Shown: piece by piece, positions 49,553-57,691 of the stretch
Layout of the letters: every line of letters starts with the position of its first letter
Position numbering within the stretch: position 1 is the first letter of the stretch
DNA from: CAZKAP01 sp964550895
GTDB taxonomy: Bacteria; Bacteroidota; Bacteroidia; Flavobacteriales; Flavobacteriaceae
Assembly (NCBI GenBank): GCA_964550895.1
Contig: CAZKAP010000012.1
Location: 1-64,000, forward strand
Direction: 5' to 3'
DNA length: 64,000 nucleotides
Notes under the pieces: model-generated
Databases searched by the model: none
The model's input: the letters and a program-made list of their open reading frames with translations, nothing else
Told to the model about the DNA's origin: nothing
Position numbers and translations under genes: made by a program

Positions 49553-50901
49553 AGGCCTACGATCAGACGGGCGATGGTAAAATAAATCAGGATTCCAAAG
49601 ATATCGTTGCTGGTGGTGATGAAGGGACCCGTAGCCAGAGCGGGATCTATGCCGCGCCGATCGAGGAATAGGGGGGTGAAGGTCCCAATCAGGCCTGCTA
49701 CGACGATGACGGCGATCAGCGAAAGGGAGATGGCTATGGCCGTGCTGAGATCGCCCTTCCAGAAGAAGGTGAAAACCAGTAGGATCACCGCCAGGATAAG
49801 CCCGTTGAGCAGGGCGAGCAGCATCTCTTTGAGTAGCCTCCCCGACACACTGCCCTTGAGGTCGTTATTGGCCAGGCCCTGCACGATAATCGCGCTGGAC
49901 TGCACACCGACATTTCCCGCCATGGCCGCGATCAGGGGAGTAAAAAAGAAGAGGACGGCGTGTTCGGCGATAAGTTCTTCAAAGCCCCCCATGATGGCCG
50001 CAGCACCCAGGCCTCCGAACAGGCCCAGAATCAGCCAGGGCAGTCGGGCACGGGTGAGTTGCCACACGCTGTCGTCGGCCTCCACGTCCTGAGAGATACC
50101 CGCAGCCAGCTGGTAATCCTCGGCGGCCTCTTCGCGTATCAGATCCACGATGTCGTCTATGGTAATCCGACCCACCAGCCGCTTCATCTCGTCTACCACA
50201 GGTATGGCCTCCAGATCGTATTTGGACATGATCCGGGCGACCTCCTCTCCCGGCGTATGCACATCCACGTAGTCCACTTTAGGAATGTATACGTCGCTGA
50301 TGTGCGACCTGGTGGACGAGGTCAGCAGATCCTTAAGCGACAGCCTTCCCTTCAGCACCCCAGCGTTGTCGACCACGTAGATCGAATGTACGCGTCTCAC
50401 GCTCTTCGCCTGTTCGCGCATCTCCTTGACACAGGTGAGCACCGTCCAGTTCTCGTTTACCTTGACGAGCTCCTTGGCCATCAGGCCCCCGGCACTGTCT
50501 TCGGCATACCTCAGGAGTTCGAGTATGTCCCGGGCACGCTCCCTGTTCTCTATGAAGGACAGGACCCTGCGTACCTTTTCCTCGCTGAGTTCCGAGAGTA
50601 TATCGGCGGCGTCGTCCGAATCCAGCTCCTGTATTTCCTCTGCGATTTCCCGGGCCGACATGGCCTCCAGTATGGATTCCCGAACGGCCTCGTCCAGCTC
50701 GGTCAGTACGTCTGAGGTCTTTTCGCTGTCCAGCAGCTTGATCAGGTAGATCGCTTCCTTCTCCTCGAGTTCGTCGGTGATCTCGGCTATGTCCGCATAG
50801 TGGAATTCGTCCATCATGGAAGTCAGGGTGTCGTTGCGCTTTTCGGCAATCAACTCCTTGATCTGGACCAGTAGCTCTTCGGTTAACTCAAACGGAATCA
50901 T
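49549..50901 (-). CDS. mgtE: Magnesium transporter MgtE
   Basis: A 450-residue Mg2+ channel. The helical N domain (1-130, rich in Glu/Asp and LSEEKVRRVLSFIENRERA), a CBS pair (AGGLMAKELVKVNENWTV, VDVHTPGEEVARIMSKYDLEAIPVVD), a connecting helix, and five transmembrane segments (PWLILGLFGGLGAAAIMGG onwards, with PLIAAMAGNVGVQSSAI pore sequence) follow the known layout. The N and CBS parts sense cytosolic Mg2+. It overlaps rsmA by 14 bases and the next gene by four. Confidence 0.94.
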   Translation of the reverse strand: MIPFELTEELLVQIKELIAEKRNDTLTSMMDEFHYADIAEITDELEEKEAIYLIKLLDSEKTSDVLTELDEAVRESILEAMSAREIAEEIQELDSDDAADILSELSEEKVRRVLSFIENRERARDILELLRYAEDSAGGLMAKELVKVNENWTVLTCVKEMREQAKSVRRVHSIYVVDNAGVLKGRLSLKDLLTSSTRSHISDVYIPKVDYVDVHTPGEEVARIMSKYDLEAIPVVDEMKRLVGRITIDDIVDLIREEAAEDYQLAAGISQDVEADDSVWQLTRARLPWLILGLFGGLGAAAIMGGFEELIAEHAVLFFFTPLIAAMAGNVGVQSSAIIVQGLANNDLKGSVSGRLLKEMLLALLNGLILAVILLVFTFFWKGDLSTAIAISLSLIAVIVVAGLIGTFTPLFLDRRGIDPALATGPFITTSNDIFGILIYFTIARLIVGL

Positions 50902-51748
50902 GCGCCAATCTCTGGGTTAATGCTATGAATTCGGCTACGGACAATTGTTCCGGACGGAGGTCAAAGATACTATCTTCCGCCAGTTTGGGCGACGGATTCA
51001 GGGATTTTAGGCTGTTTCTCAGTGTCTTTCGGCGTTGGTTAAAGGCGGCCTTCACTACCCGGTACAACAGGGTCTCGTCGCAATCGATCTTGCCTTCTCC
51101 TATCCTTCGAAGCCTCAATACACCGGACTGTACCCGGGGCGGAGGCTGGAATACTTCGGGATGAACGGTAAACAGATATTCGGCCTGGTAAAATGCCTGT
51201 ACCAGTACCGACAGTATACCGTAGTCCTTGCTGCCCGGCGGACTGCAGATCCTGCGGGCGACCTCCCGTTGAAACATACCCGAGAATTCCGGGATCTGCC
51301 TGCGCCAATCCAGGGCCTTGAATAAAATCTGACTCGAAATGTTGTAGGGAAAGTTACCTGTGATAGCAAAGGGGCGGCCGCCGAACCACTCGGATAGGTC
51401 TGCCTGTAGAAAGTCCGCCTCTACGACCTCGAAGCCGGGGCCGCCTTCGATAAGGTGTGCCTGTTCCGCACGGAACCGGCTGTTGAGGTAGTCAATGGAC
51501 TCCCGGTCGATGTCCATGGCCAAAAGCCGAGCGGGACGGCGGAGCAGAAACTGGGTAAGCACTCCCATCCCCGGTCCAATCTCCAGTACATCGGAATAGC
51601 CTTGCAGGCTAAGGGTGTCCGCAATTTTGGAGGCGATGGATTCGTCTTTCAGAAAATGCTGGCCCAGGTGTTTCTTTGCACGTACCCTGGATTCCCCGTC
51701 GGGACTGCGTTCTCCGCGGGGTTTTTGGTTTTTGTTCTGATGCTTCAA
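50888..51748 (-). CDS. rsmA: 16S rRNA (adenine-1518/1519-N6) dimethyltransferase
   Basis: A 286-residue KsgA/RsmA enzyme. KKHLGQHFLKDESIASKIA, LEIGPGMGVLTQFLL (SAM site) and NFPYNISSQILFK (NxPY motif) are all in place, with the C-terminal helical domain. The N-terminus has 25 extra basic, polar residues before the conserved core. The start is TTG, about 26 bases behind a perfect -7 element; no ATG is available in frame ahead of the core. Confidence 0.94.
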   Translation of the reverse strand: MKHQNKNQKPRGERSPDGESRVRAKKHLGQHFLKDESIASKIADTLSLQGYSDVLEIGPGMGVLTQFLLRRPARLLAMDIDRESIDYLNSRFRAEQAHLIEGGPGFEVVEADFLQADLSEWFGGRPFAITGNFPYNISSQILFKALDWRRQIPEFSGMFQREVARRICSPPGSKDYGILSVLVQAFYQAEYLFTVHPEVFQPPPRVQSGVLRLRRIGEGKIDCDETLLYRVVKAAFNQRRKTLRNSLKSLNPSPKLAEDSIFDLRPEQLSVAEFIALTQRLAHDSV

Positions 51749-51773
51749 GAGGGAATGGCTTTTGGCTTCCCTT

Positions 51774-51781
51774 CAAAGGTA
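51774..51781 (-). promoter_or_regulatory. -7 element TACCTTTG for rsmA-mgtE operon
   Basis: An exact TAnnTTTG match on the minus strand, 25 bases before the rsmA start and seven bases past the stop of the DUF4286 gene upstream. Confidence 0.5.
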
Positions 51782-51787
51782 CCCAAC

Positions 51788-52123
51788 TCAGGTTTGGCGG
51801 AATTCGGGCAGTTCGGTCAGGCGGGAGAGAAAGGGGAGGCAGGACTCGCCGAAGCGGCTGAATACATCCCTTTTCAACAGGGCCTGAACCCCCTGCTCGG
51901 TAGTGTCCAGATGGTGTTCTTCCCGTACCGCGATTAGTACTGAATAGGTGGGTTCGTTCGGCTGGGAAGCGCCTCGCACCTGGCTGACGAGCACATCGTC
52001 CACACCACTCAAGCGACGGACTTCCGGAAGGAAATCTGTCTTGCACCAGTCGAACCAGGTTGGGACGGCACGACTCTCGAGTATAAAGGTGACGCTGAGC
52101 ACGCGCCGGGTTGGGATGTTCAT
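51788..52123 (-). CDS. DUF4286 family protein
   Basis: A 111-residue small ferredoxin-like protein: RRVLSVTFILESRAVPTWFDWCK, a central Asp-rich strand (LSGVDDVLVSQVRG) and a C-terminal helix (FLSRLTELPEFRQT). This matches the DUF4286 group common in Bacteroidota next to rsmA; unknown function. Ten bases behind the TPR gene, so it belongs to the serS-TPR transcript. Confidence 0.8.
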   Translation of the reverse strand: MNIPTRRVLSVTFILESRAVPTWFDWCKTDFLPEVRRLSGVDDVLVSQVRGASQPNEPTYSVLIAVREEHHLDTTEQGVQALLKRDVFSRFGESCLPFLSRLTELPEFRQT

Positions 52124-52133
52124 ATCCGTGGAT

Positions 52134-53939
52134 TTATTCAATGTCGTCCCCCCTAAGTCGCCGGAACCGCTTACGGGCAAGCGGGTAGTAATAGCTGTCG
52201 GGATAATTGAAAATGATGTACTGAAACTGCTCCATGGCGGCTTCCTTCCGACCGAGACGCTCCTGGTACAGCAAGCCCAGGGCATAGCGTGCATCGTCGG
52301 CCAGGATCTGAAAAGAAAACCCTTCTATGATCTTTTGGTAGTTATCGGCGGCCTCCTGAAACCGACCGAGCCTTTCCAGGAGTTGCCCCTGAAAGTAGAG
52401 GGCTTCGTCCTGTATGGTCTGGCCCCCGGACTCCTCAATCAGTTCCGATAACAGCCGAACGGCTTCCGGATTGCGTTTGCGGGCCGAAAGCAGTTCGGCC
52501 CGGGCATACTTGGCGAGGTACACCTCGGTGGAGTCTTTCCAGAGGTTGTCGCTGATCAGCAGGCTGAGTTGCATGGCGTCATTAGCCATCAGCTGGGAAC
52601 TCGAGCCCCGCAGTACTTTGAGCTGATTAAAGGCCCATTCGAAGTCGCCTTTGTAGAAACTGGTCTTGGCCACGCGGAAGCGGGCCTCCTGACCCAGGGA
52701 CTGATTCTTGTGATCCAGTTGAACCTGGGAATACAATAGCAGGGCCCGGTTGAACTCTTCCTGCACCACCCAGATGTCGGCTTTTTCCATTTTCAGCAAG
52801 GACTGATTGCGTGGGCTGCGTACCTCGGCCAGGCCCTTGTCCAGCAGGCGTATCGCGGCCGCGTGGTCGTTGAGTTCCCGGGACAGGAAGCGACCGTACT
52901 GAATCAGAAGTCGCAGGGTGGCGTCACTGATGCCGTTGGCTTCAAGGAGCCGCTGGTAGGATTTCCGTATTTCCTCGTAGTCGGCCCCCTGTCGATTCTG
53001 CAAAAGGTCAAGGAGGTTGAGTTCGGCCTCCAGTACGATGGACGGCTCGGCCTCTTCCTCGATCACGAAGCGGTACATCTCACGCGAAAGCTCGCCCTGA
53101 TTGCGACGGCTGGACTGTAGCGCGAGCTCCATGATGCGTTCCGGATCGGGCAGCTCGCTTCGTCGGTATATGGCTTTTTCCTGGGTAAATGCCGGTTCGA
53201 ACTGTCCCTGCAGGGCGAAGAGCCAGCTGAGCAATTCATTCCAGATCAGGTCGGGTTGTTTTTGAGCCTTCTTCAGCAGCAGTCTTCGGAGCAGTTGATT
53301 GTTGGTGTCCTGGGGTTCTTCCCCCAAAAAGGCTTCCATAATCTGCATGATGCGGTTACGGGAGCCCTTGCCTGCCTGCAGCATATCGAGGTAAGTATTG
53401 AACATGTCCTCGATCCGGCCCTGTTCCCCGTAAATATTGGCTAGCTGGTACGAGTAGTCCAGTTCCGGGTTGAGTTCCATGGCCCTGAGAAAGGACTTTT
53501 CGGCCTTATCCAGCAGGACCAGCCTCTGGAAGCGGTAACCGATACCATATCCGAGGCCCGGTTGCTGATCGATCTGAGAAATGGCCGCTTCGAACCAGCG
53601 TTCGGCCTCTTCTTCTTTTCCCTGAAGGCTATAGTTGTATCCGAGCAGTATCTGGTAGACCGGTAGAACCCGGTTTCCGTTTGTTCTTTCCAGCAGGATG
53701 CGTTCGGCATCACCGAAGCGCTCCAACTGCTGGTAGCAGGCGATCAGGGACTCCGTATTCCGGAGATCATTCTTATTCCGGCGGTAGAGCTGTTCGAATA
53801 TCACCACCGCTTTGTCGAACTCCCCGTCGTCGAAATACCGCTGGGCGAGCATGGGATTCTGAGCCCGGGTGACCCCACCGCAAACCAGCACCGCTAACAG
53901 CAGGCTCCATTGGAGTGTATTTCGAATGACCTTGTTCAA
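52134..53939 (-). CDS. Large exported tetratricopeptide-repeat protein
   Basis: A 601-residue protein with a signal peptide (WSLLLAVLVCGGVTRAQ) and TPR-like repeats over almost its full length (MLAQRYFDDGEFDKAVVIFEQLY, EKSFLRAMELNPELDYSYQLA, FQEAADNYQKIIEGF, EAAMEQFQYIIFNYPDSYY). Such proteins are envelope scaffolds, sometimes tied to T9SS/gliding or BAM. The start is a TTG (LNKVIRNTLQW) one base after the serS stop; the longer frame inside serS looks spurious. Confidence 0.85.
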   Translation of the reverse strand: MNKVIRNTLQWSLLLAVLVCGGVTRAQNPMLAQRYFDDGEFDKAVVIFEQLYRRNKNDLRNTESLIACYQQLERFGDAERILLERTNGNRVLPVYQILLGYNYSLQGKEEEAERWFEAAISQIDQQPGLGYGIGYRFQRLVLLDKAEKSFLRAMELNPELDYSYQLANIYGEQGRIEDMFNTYLDMLQAGKGSRNRIMQIMEAFLGEEPQDTNNQLLRRLLLKKAQKQPDLIWNELLSWLFALQGQFEPAFTQEKAIYRRSELPDPERIMELALQSSRRNQGELSREMYRFVIEEEAEPSIVLEAELNLLDLLQNRQGADYEEIRKSYQRLLEANGISDATLRLLIQYGRFLSRELNDHAAAIRLLDKGLAEVRSPRNQSLLKMEKADIWVVQEEFNRALLLYSQVQLDHKNQSLGQEARFRVAKTSFYKGDFEWAFNQLKVLRGSSSQLMANDAMQLSLLISDNLWKDSTEVYLAKYARAELLSARKRNPEAVRLLSELIEESGGQTIQDEALYFQGQLLERLGRFQEAADNYQKIIEGFSFQILADDARYALGLLYQERLGRKEAAMEQFQYIIFNYPDSYYYPLARKRFRRLRGDDIE

Positions 53940-53940
53940 A

Positions 53941-55221
53941 TTATTCAGTTTTCGTGATGGTCGCGAAGCCGGTATAGGCATGCAGGACTTCCGGTATTTG
54001 AATTTCCGAATCCGTCTGGAAATTCTCCAGCAGGGCCGCCAGGACCCGTGGAAGTGCGAGTGAACTGCCGTTCAGGGTATGGGCCAGGCGCGTCTTACCG
54101 TCCTCTCCCTTAAAGCGCAATTTAAGGCGGTTGGCCTGATAGGTTTCGAAGTTGGAAACGGAGCTGATTTCCAGCCAGCGCTCCTGAGCGGCCGAATACA
54201 CCTCGAAATCATAGGTCTTAGCCGAGGTGAATCCGAGGTCGCCCGCACAGAGATTGAGGATGCGGTAGGGCAGGCGGAGCTCCCCAAGTATGCCCTTGAT
54301 GTGTTCGACCATGGCCTCCAGCGTGTTGTATGAATCCTCCGGCCGGGTCACCTCCACGATCTCCACCTTATCGAACTGGTGAAGCCGGTTGAGCCCGCGT
54401 ACATGAGCCCCGTAGCTTCCCGCCTCCCTGCGAAAGCAAGGAGTATAGCCGGTTACTTTTATGGGTAGTTCCTCGGACTTCAGAATAACATCCCGATAGA
54501 TGTTGGTAATGGGGACTTCCGCCGTGGGAATCAGGTATAGCTGATCCTCGGTCACCACATACATCTGTCCTTCCTTGTCCGGCAACTGCCCGGTTCCTTT
54601 GCCGGAGTCCTCGTTGATCAGCAGCGGAGGTTGAATCTCCCGATAACCCGCCGATGTGTTTCTGTCGAGGAAGTAATTGATCAGGGCGCGCTGGTACCGT
54701 GCCCCCTTACCGGTATAGACGGGGAAGCCGGCTCCTGTGATCTTGCTGCCCAGGTCGAAGTCGATCAGCCCGAAATCCGAGGCGAGTTCCCAGTGTGGCT
54801 TGGCGCTGTCCGGGAGATTCGGAATCTGCCCGGACCGGAACACCTCCTCGTTATCCTCTTCGGTCTGGCCCGCCGGTACATCTGCATGGGGCGCATTCGG
54901 TATTTGATACAGCATTTCCTCCAGCTCGGCGGCCTTTTCCTGCATGGACTGCTGGAGTTCCTTCAGCTTGTTCTTGCTATCGGCAGATTTCTGCTGGAAT
55001 TCGGCGGCCTCATCCTTGCGTCCCTGCTTCATTAGGGCACCGATTTCCCGGGACACCTTCTTGGCCTCGGCCTGCAGCTCGTCGAACTGCCGCTGCAGTT
55101 GGCGTCGTTCCTGGTCCAGTCCGGTTACCTTACCTATCCATTCCTCGGCGGGTATGCCCCTCTTCTTAAGGGCCTCAGTCAGGGGTGCTGCGTGTTCTCG
55201 GATGCGCTGAAGCTCGATCAT
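53941..55221 (-). CDS. serS: Seryl-tRNA synthetase
   Basis: A 426-residue class II synthetase. An N-terminal coiled-coil arm (EERRQLQRQFDELQAEAKKV region) is followed by the catalytic core with motif 2 TGYTPCFRREAGSYG and motif 3 GSSLALPRVLAALLEN; ARYQRALINYFLD and LNRLHQFDKVEIVEVT also match. Normal length. It is the boundary gene to the right of which the AT-rich island starts. Confidence 0.95.
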   Translation of the reverse strand: MIELQRIREHAAPLTEALKKRGIPAEEWIGKVTGLDQERRQLQRQFDELQAEAKKVSREIGALMKQGRKDEAAEFQQKSADSKNKLKELQQSMQEKAAELEEMLYQIPNAPHADVPAGQTEEDNEEVFRSGQIPNLPDSAKPHWELASDFGLIDFDLGSKITGAGFPVYTGKGARYQRALINYFLDRNTSAGYREIQPPLLINEDSGKGTGQLPDKEGQMYVVTEDQLYLIPTAEVPITNIYRDVILKSEELPIKVTGYTPCFRREAGSYGAHVRGLNRLHQFDKVEIVEVTRPEDSYNTLEAMVEHIKGILGELRLPYRILNLCAGDLGFTSAKTYDFEVYSAAQERWLEISSVSNFETYQANRLKLRFKGEDGKTRLAHTLNGSSLALPRVLAALLENFQTDSEIQIPEVLHAYTGFATITKTE

Positions 55222-55248
55222 CGGCTATTCAGATTTTGGAATGGTAAA

Positions 55249-55265
55249 GGTAAAACTTGTTTACC
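55249..55265. repeat. Inverted repeat GGTAAA-N5-TTTACC upstream of serS
   Basis: A perfect six-base dyad with a five-base spacer, 28 bases before the serS ATG and overlapping a near-consensus -7 box (TACCTTTA on minus). Could be an operator or chance. Confidence 0.3.
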
Positions 55266-55446
55266 TATCGTCGAAGTAAGGATCCCCGGGAAGTCAAAGC
55301 ATATGGCACTTTACTTTTGCTTTGCTATTTAGTGAGGCTTACAGGATGAAATCGTTAACCTAAGTCCACAATCTATGAATCAAGTAAAGCACATACCCTC
55401 TCTGATTCACAGCATACAGTACGTTGTGATGTATAAAGTCGTCAAT

Positions 55447-55467
55447 TGTACGTCATTTTTACGTACA
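55447..55467. repeat. Inverted repeat 1 of toxin-antitoxin promoter: TGTACGT-N7-ACGTACA
   Basis: Perfect seven-base arms around CATTTTT, just upstream of the -33 box. A probable binding site for the RHH-type antitoxin. Confidence 0.65.
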
Positions 55468-55471
55468 CCTC

Positions 55472-55502
55472 TTGAATGGTACGGATTTTGACCGTACATT
55501 TG
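55472..55502 (+). promoter_or_regulatory. Toxin-antitoxin promoter: TTG, 20 bases, TACATTTG
   Basis: A complete Bacteroidota promoter, 15 bases before the antitoxin ATG. Both boxes are flanked or overlapped by the two inverted repeats, so bound antitoxin would block it. Confidence 0.75.
55479..55497. repeat. Inverted repeat 2 of toxin-antitoxin promoter: GTACGG-N7-CCGTAC
   Basis: Perfect six-base arms around ATTTTGA, lying between the -33 and -7 boxes and overlapping the first three bases of the -7 box. It shares the GTACG half-site and seven-base spacing with repeat 1; centres are 31 bases apart, about three helical turns. Confidence 0.65.
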
Positions 55503-55517
55503 TAAAAACGTGTAGGT

Positions 55518-55799
55518 ATGGCCACCAATAATGATAAAGCAAGATTTGATACTCGTTTATCAAAGGAACAAAAACAATTTTTTGAAAGAGCTGCTGTGCT
55601 AGGAGGTTATAGAAGTCTTACCGACTTCGTAGTATTGACTGTACAGGATAAAGCTAAAGAGATTATTGAAGAAAGTGAGAGAATCGTGGCATCTCAAAAG
55701 GATAAAGAGATTTTCTTTGATGCAATTTTTAATCCCGGTAAGCCAAATCAGGCACTTCAATCAGCAGCCGAAGATTACAAAAACTTAATCAGTGAATGA
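55518..55799 (+). CDS. DUF1778 (TacA/AtaR-like) ribbon-helix-helix antitoxin
   Basis: A 93-residue antitoxin. Residues 8-50 form a ribbon-helix-helix DNA-binding unit (ARFDTRLSKEQKQFFERAA, YRSLTDFVVLTVQDKA); the C-terminal EIFFDAIFNPGKPNQAL is the flexible toxin-wrapping tail found in this family. It should neutralise the acetyltransferase toxin and repress the operon by binding the two upstream inverted repeats. Overlaps the toxin by eight bases. Codon use is AT-rich, unlike the flanking genes. Confidence 0.92.
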   Translation: MATNNDKARFDTRLSKEQKQFFERAAVLGGYRSLTDFVVLTVQDKAKEIIEESERIVASQKDKEIFFDAIFNPGKPNQALQSAAEDYKNLISE

Positions 55800-56295
55800 T
55801 TTTGTTTCTGTACCTCTCGATAATTCATACAAAAAGCAGGAATTTTCCTGTGGAAAGGAAATGCTTGATTCGTACTTGCACCGTCAGGCTAAACAAGATG
55901 TGAAACGCAAACTGTCTGCTTGTTTTGTAGTTCCCGACTTATCAAATCAACGGATTAAAGGATATTATACGCTTTCGAATAGTAGTATTGATTATAAAGT
56001 AGTGCCCAACAATTACAAAACAAAATTACCCCGAGCCTATTCTTCGATTCCCACAACACTGCTAGGGCGACTGGCGATAGACTCACGATATCAAGGTCAA
56101 GGGTTAGGTAAAATCTTATTAATTGACGCTTTAAAAAGATGTTTTGACACTAGCTCAATTATGGGATCCTACGCAGTAATAGTGGATCCCCTTGATGAGG
56201 ACGCCGAAGCTTTTTATCATAAATACGGTTTTATAAAACTACCGGATAGTGCAAAAATGTTTATTCCGATGGATACCATAAAACACCTCTTTTAG
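55792..56295 (+). CDS. GNAT toxin (TacT/AtaT family) of a type II toxin-antitoxin system
   Basis: A 167-residue acetyltransferase. The start MNDFVSVPLDNSYKKQEFSCG and the phrase LLGRLAIDSRYQGQGLG (acetyl-CoA loop Gln101-Gly106) are characteristic of the TacT/AtaT toxins, which acetylate the amino group of charged tRNA and stop translation. Tyr142 in AEAFYHKYGF is the conserved active-site Tyr. The start codon is GTG; an ATG four bases on is out of frame. Intact and presumably active. Confidence 0.92.
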   Translation: MNDFVSVPLDNSYKKQEFSCGKEMLDSYLHRQAKQDVKRKLSACFVVPDLSNQRIKGYYTLSNSSIDYKVVPNNYKTKLPRAYSSIPTTLLGRLAIDSRYQGQGLGKILLIDALKRCFDTSSIMGSYAVIVDPLDEDAEAFYHKYGFIKLPDSAKMFIPMDTIKHLF

Positions 56296-56408
56296 TGGTA
56301 AAACACTGTGCACAAAGACGGGTATCCTGTACAGCGCTGCCCTTTTTTAAGATTTATCAATATTTATTTAAATTGAACCCTCTTTATTTAAGTTTTTTGT
56401 GTTTTTCT

Positions 56409-56416
56409 TAAATTAG
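56409..56416 (+). promoter_or_regulatory. Candidate -7 variant TAAATTAG for fic
   Basis: A one-mismatch TAnnTTTG form 22 bases before the fic ATG; no TTG at the expected spacing. Confidence 0.3.
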
Positions 56417-56437
56417 CGATTGGGTAATTAAAGAACT

Positions 56438-57562
56438 ATGAAAAGCTTTAAAGCAGGCAACTATGTCAACCAAGGAACGTTCAGAAGCTTTATTCCCGAA
56501 GAAATAAATAGAGACTGGGTAATTGATGACATGGAAGTCATCGATCTCTTAAGCCAGGCGGATAGGCAATTAGGTAGACTGGATATGTACTCTGAACATA
56601 CTCCAAATATCGATCTGTTTATTTCCATGCATGTTCTAAAGGAAGCTACTAAATCGAGTAAGATTGAAGGAACCAAAACCAATATTGAAGAAGCACTACA
56701 AGACAAGGAGGAGCTCGCTGAAGAAAAACGTGATGATTGGGAGGAGGTGCAAAATTACATTCAAGCCTTAAACAAGGCCATTGCGTCGCTCGATGAACTG
56801 CCTTTATCATCGAGACTAATTAAAATGGCCCATAGGGTACTTCTAAAAGGTGTTAGAGGAAAGCATAAGATTCCCGGACAATTTAGAACAAGTCAGAATT
56901 GGATAGGGGGTGCATCAATCTCTGATGCCACATTCATTCCCCCTCCCCATCAAGAAGTTCCTCGATTAATGGGAGACCTCGAAAAATTCTCGCACAATTC
57001 AGAAATCCGAATACCTCATCTACTGAAAATAGCGCTAATACATTATCAATTTGAAACCATACATCCTTTCTTAGATGGCAATGGAAGAGTTGGACGACTT
57101 CTGATTACTCTTTATCTGGTTGAGAAAAGGATTTTGAAGCGACCCGTTTTATACCTATCAGACTTTCTTGAAAAAAACAGGCAATTATACTATGAAAACT
57201 TAATGAAGGTCAGGACTGCAAATGACATCAAGCAATGGCTTAAGTTCTTTTTGGTTGGAATCATTGAAACGGCTGAAGGTAGCATTATGACTTTTGATAA
57301 CATTATGAAGCTCCAGAAGGAAGTAGACTCGAAAATTCAAGGTTTAGGGACTCGTACAAGCAATGCACGGACAGTTGTCAGCCACCTTTATTTGAGGCCA
57401 TTGATCAATGTTCAAAAAGTCGCCGACCTTACGGAACTTTCACTTCCATCCGCGTATAAGCTTGTCAATGAACTCGAACACTTGGGTATTCTGAAGGAGA
57501 TTACAGGAGCTAAAAGAGGAAAACAGTACTGGTTTGACGAGTATATTCGCTTATTCAAATAA
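56438..57562 (+). CDS. Fic-family AMP-transferase with built-in inhibitory motif and C-terminal winged helix
   Basis: A 374-residue class II Fic protein. The N-terminal helix holds the (S/T)xxxE(G/N) inhibitory motif as S73SKIEG78, which blocks ATP binding until relieved. The Fic core motif is HPFLDGNGRVGR at 209-220, complete with catalytic His209. The C-terminal 65 residues (NVQKVADLTELSLPSAYKLVNELEHLGIL) are a winged helix, as in the widespread Fic/DOC-wHTH group, perhaps for autoregulation. It AMPylates an unknown target. No separate antitoxin is needed or seen. AT-rich like the toxin-antitoxin pair; shares the island. Confidence 0.93.
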   Translation: MKSFKAGNYVNQGTFRSFIPEEINRDWVIDDMEVIDLLSQADRQLGRLDMYSEHTPNIDLFISMHVLKEATKSSKIEGTKTNIEEALQDKEELAEEKRDDWEEVQNYIQALNKAIASLDELPLSSRLIKMAHRVLLKGVRGKHKIPGQFRTSQNWIGGASISDATFIPPPHQEVPRLMGDLEKFSHNSEIRIPHLLKIALIHYQFETIHPFLDGNGRVGRLLITLYLVEKRILKRPVLYLSDFLEKNRQLYYENLMKVRTANDIKQWLKFFLVGIIETAEGSIMTFDNIMKLQKEVDSKIQGLGTRTSNARTVVSHLYLRPLINVQKVADLTELSLPSAYKLVNELEHLGILKEITGAKRGKQYWFDEYIRLFK

Positions 57563-57691
57563 TTACAATCCCACAACGCCTTCTACTTTTTCAGCGATGT
57601 CCATTTTCAACCTGGTCTCGTCTCCTATCTCGGCTAGCAGGAGATATTTCTGCCGTGGACGCCCTTCCAAGTCCAAATAAAACAAGGTGTT
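57563..57691 (-). pseudogene. Coding-like 42-codon stretch in frame behind the HTTM stop codon
   Basis: Read on the minus strand directly after the TAA of the HTTM gene, and in the same frame, there are 42 open codons beginning NTLFYLDLEGRPRQKYLLLAE and ending KVEGVVGL before a TAA next to the end of fic. Composition and codon use look like host coding sequence, not the AT-rich island. It has no ATG of its own near its start. Either it is the original C-terminal tail of a gene cut by the island, or the HTTM gene has acquired an in-frame stop. I recognise no family. Confidence 0.45.

Noticed and set aside
55375..55491. 38-codon plus-strand frame beginning MNQVKHIPSL
   Set aside because: Runs through the toxin-antitoxin operators and -33 box and has no coding signature; probably chance.
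56320..56350. Possible hairpin followed by T-run behind the GNAT toxin
   Set aside because: Only a three-base GGG/CCC stem is convincing; too weak to call a terminator.
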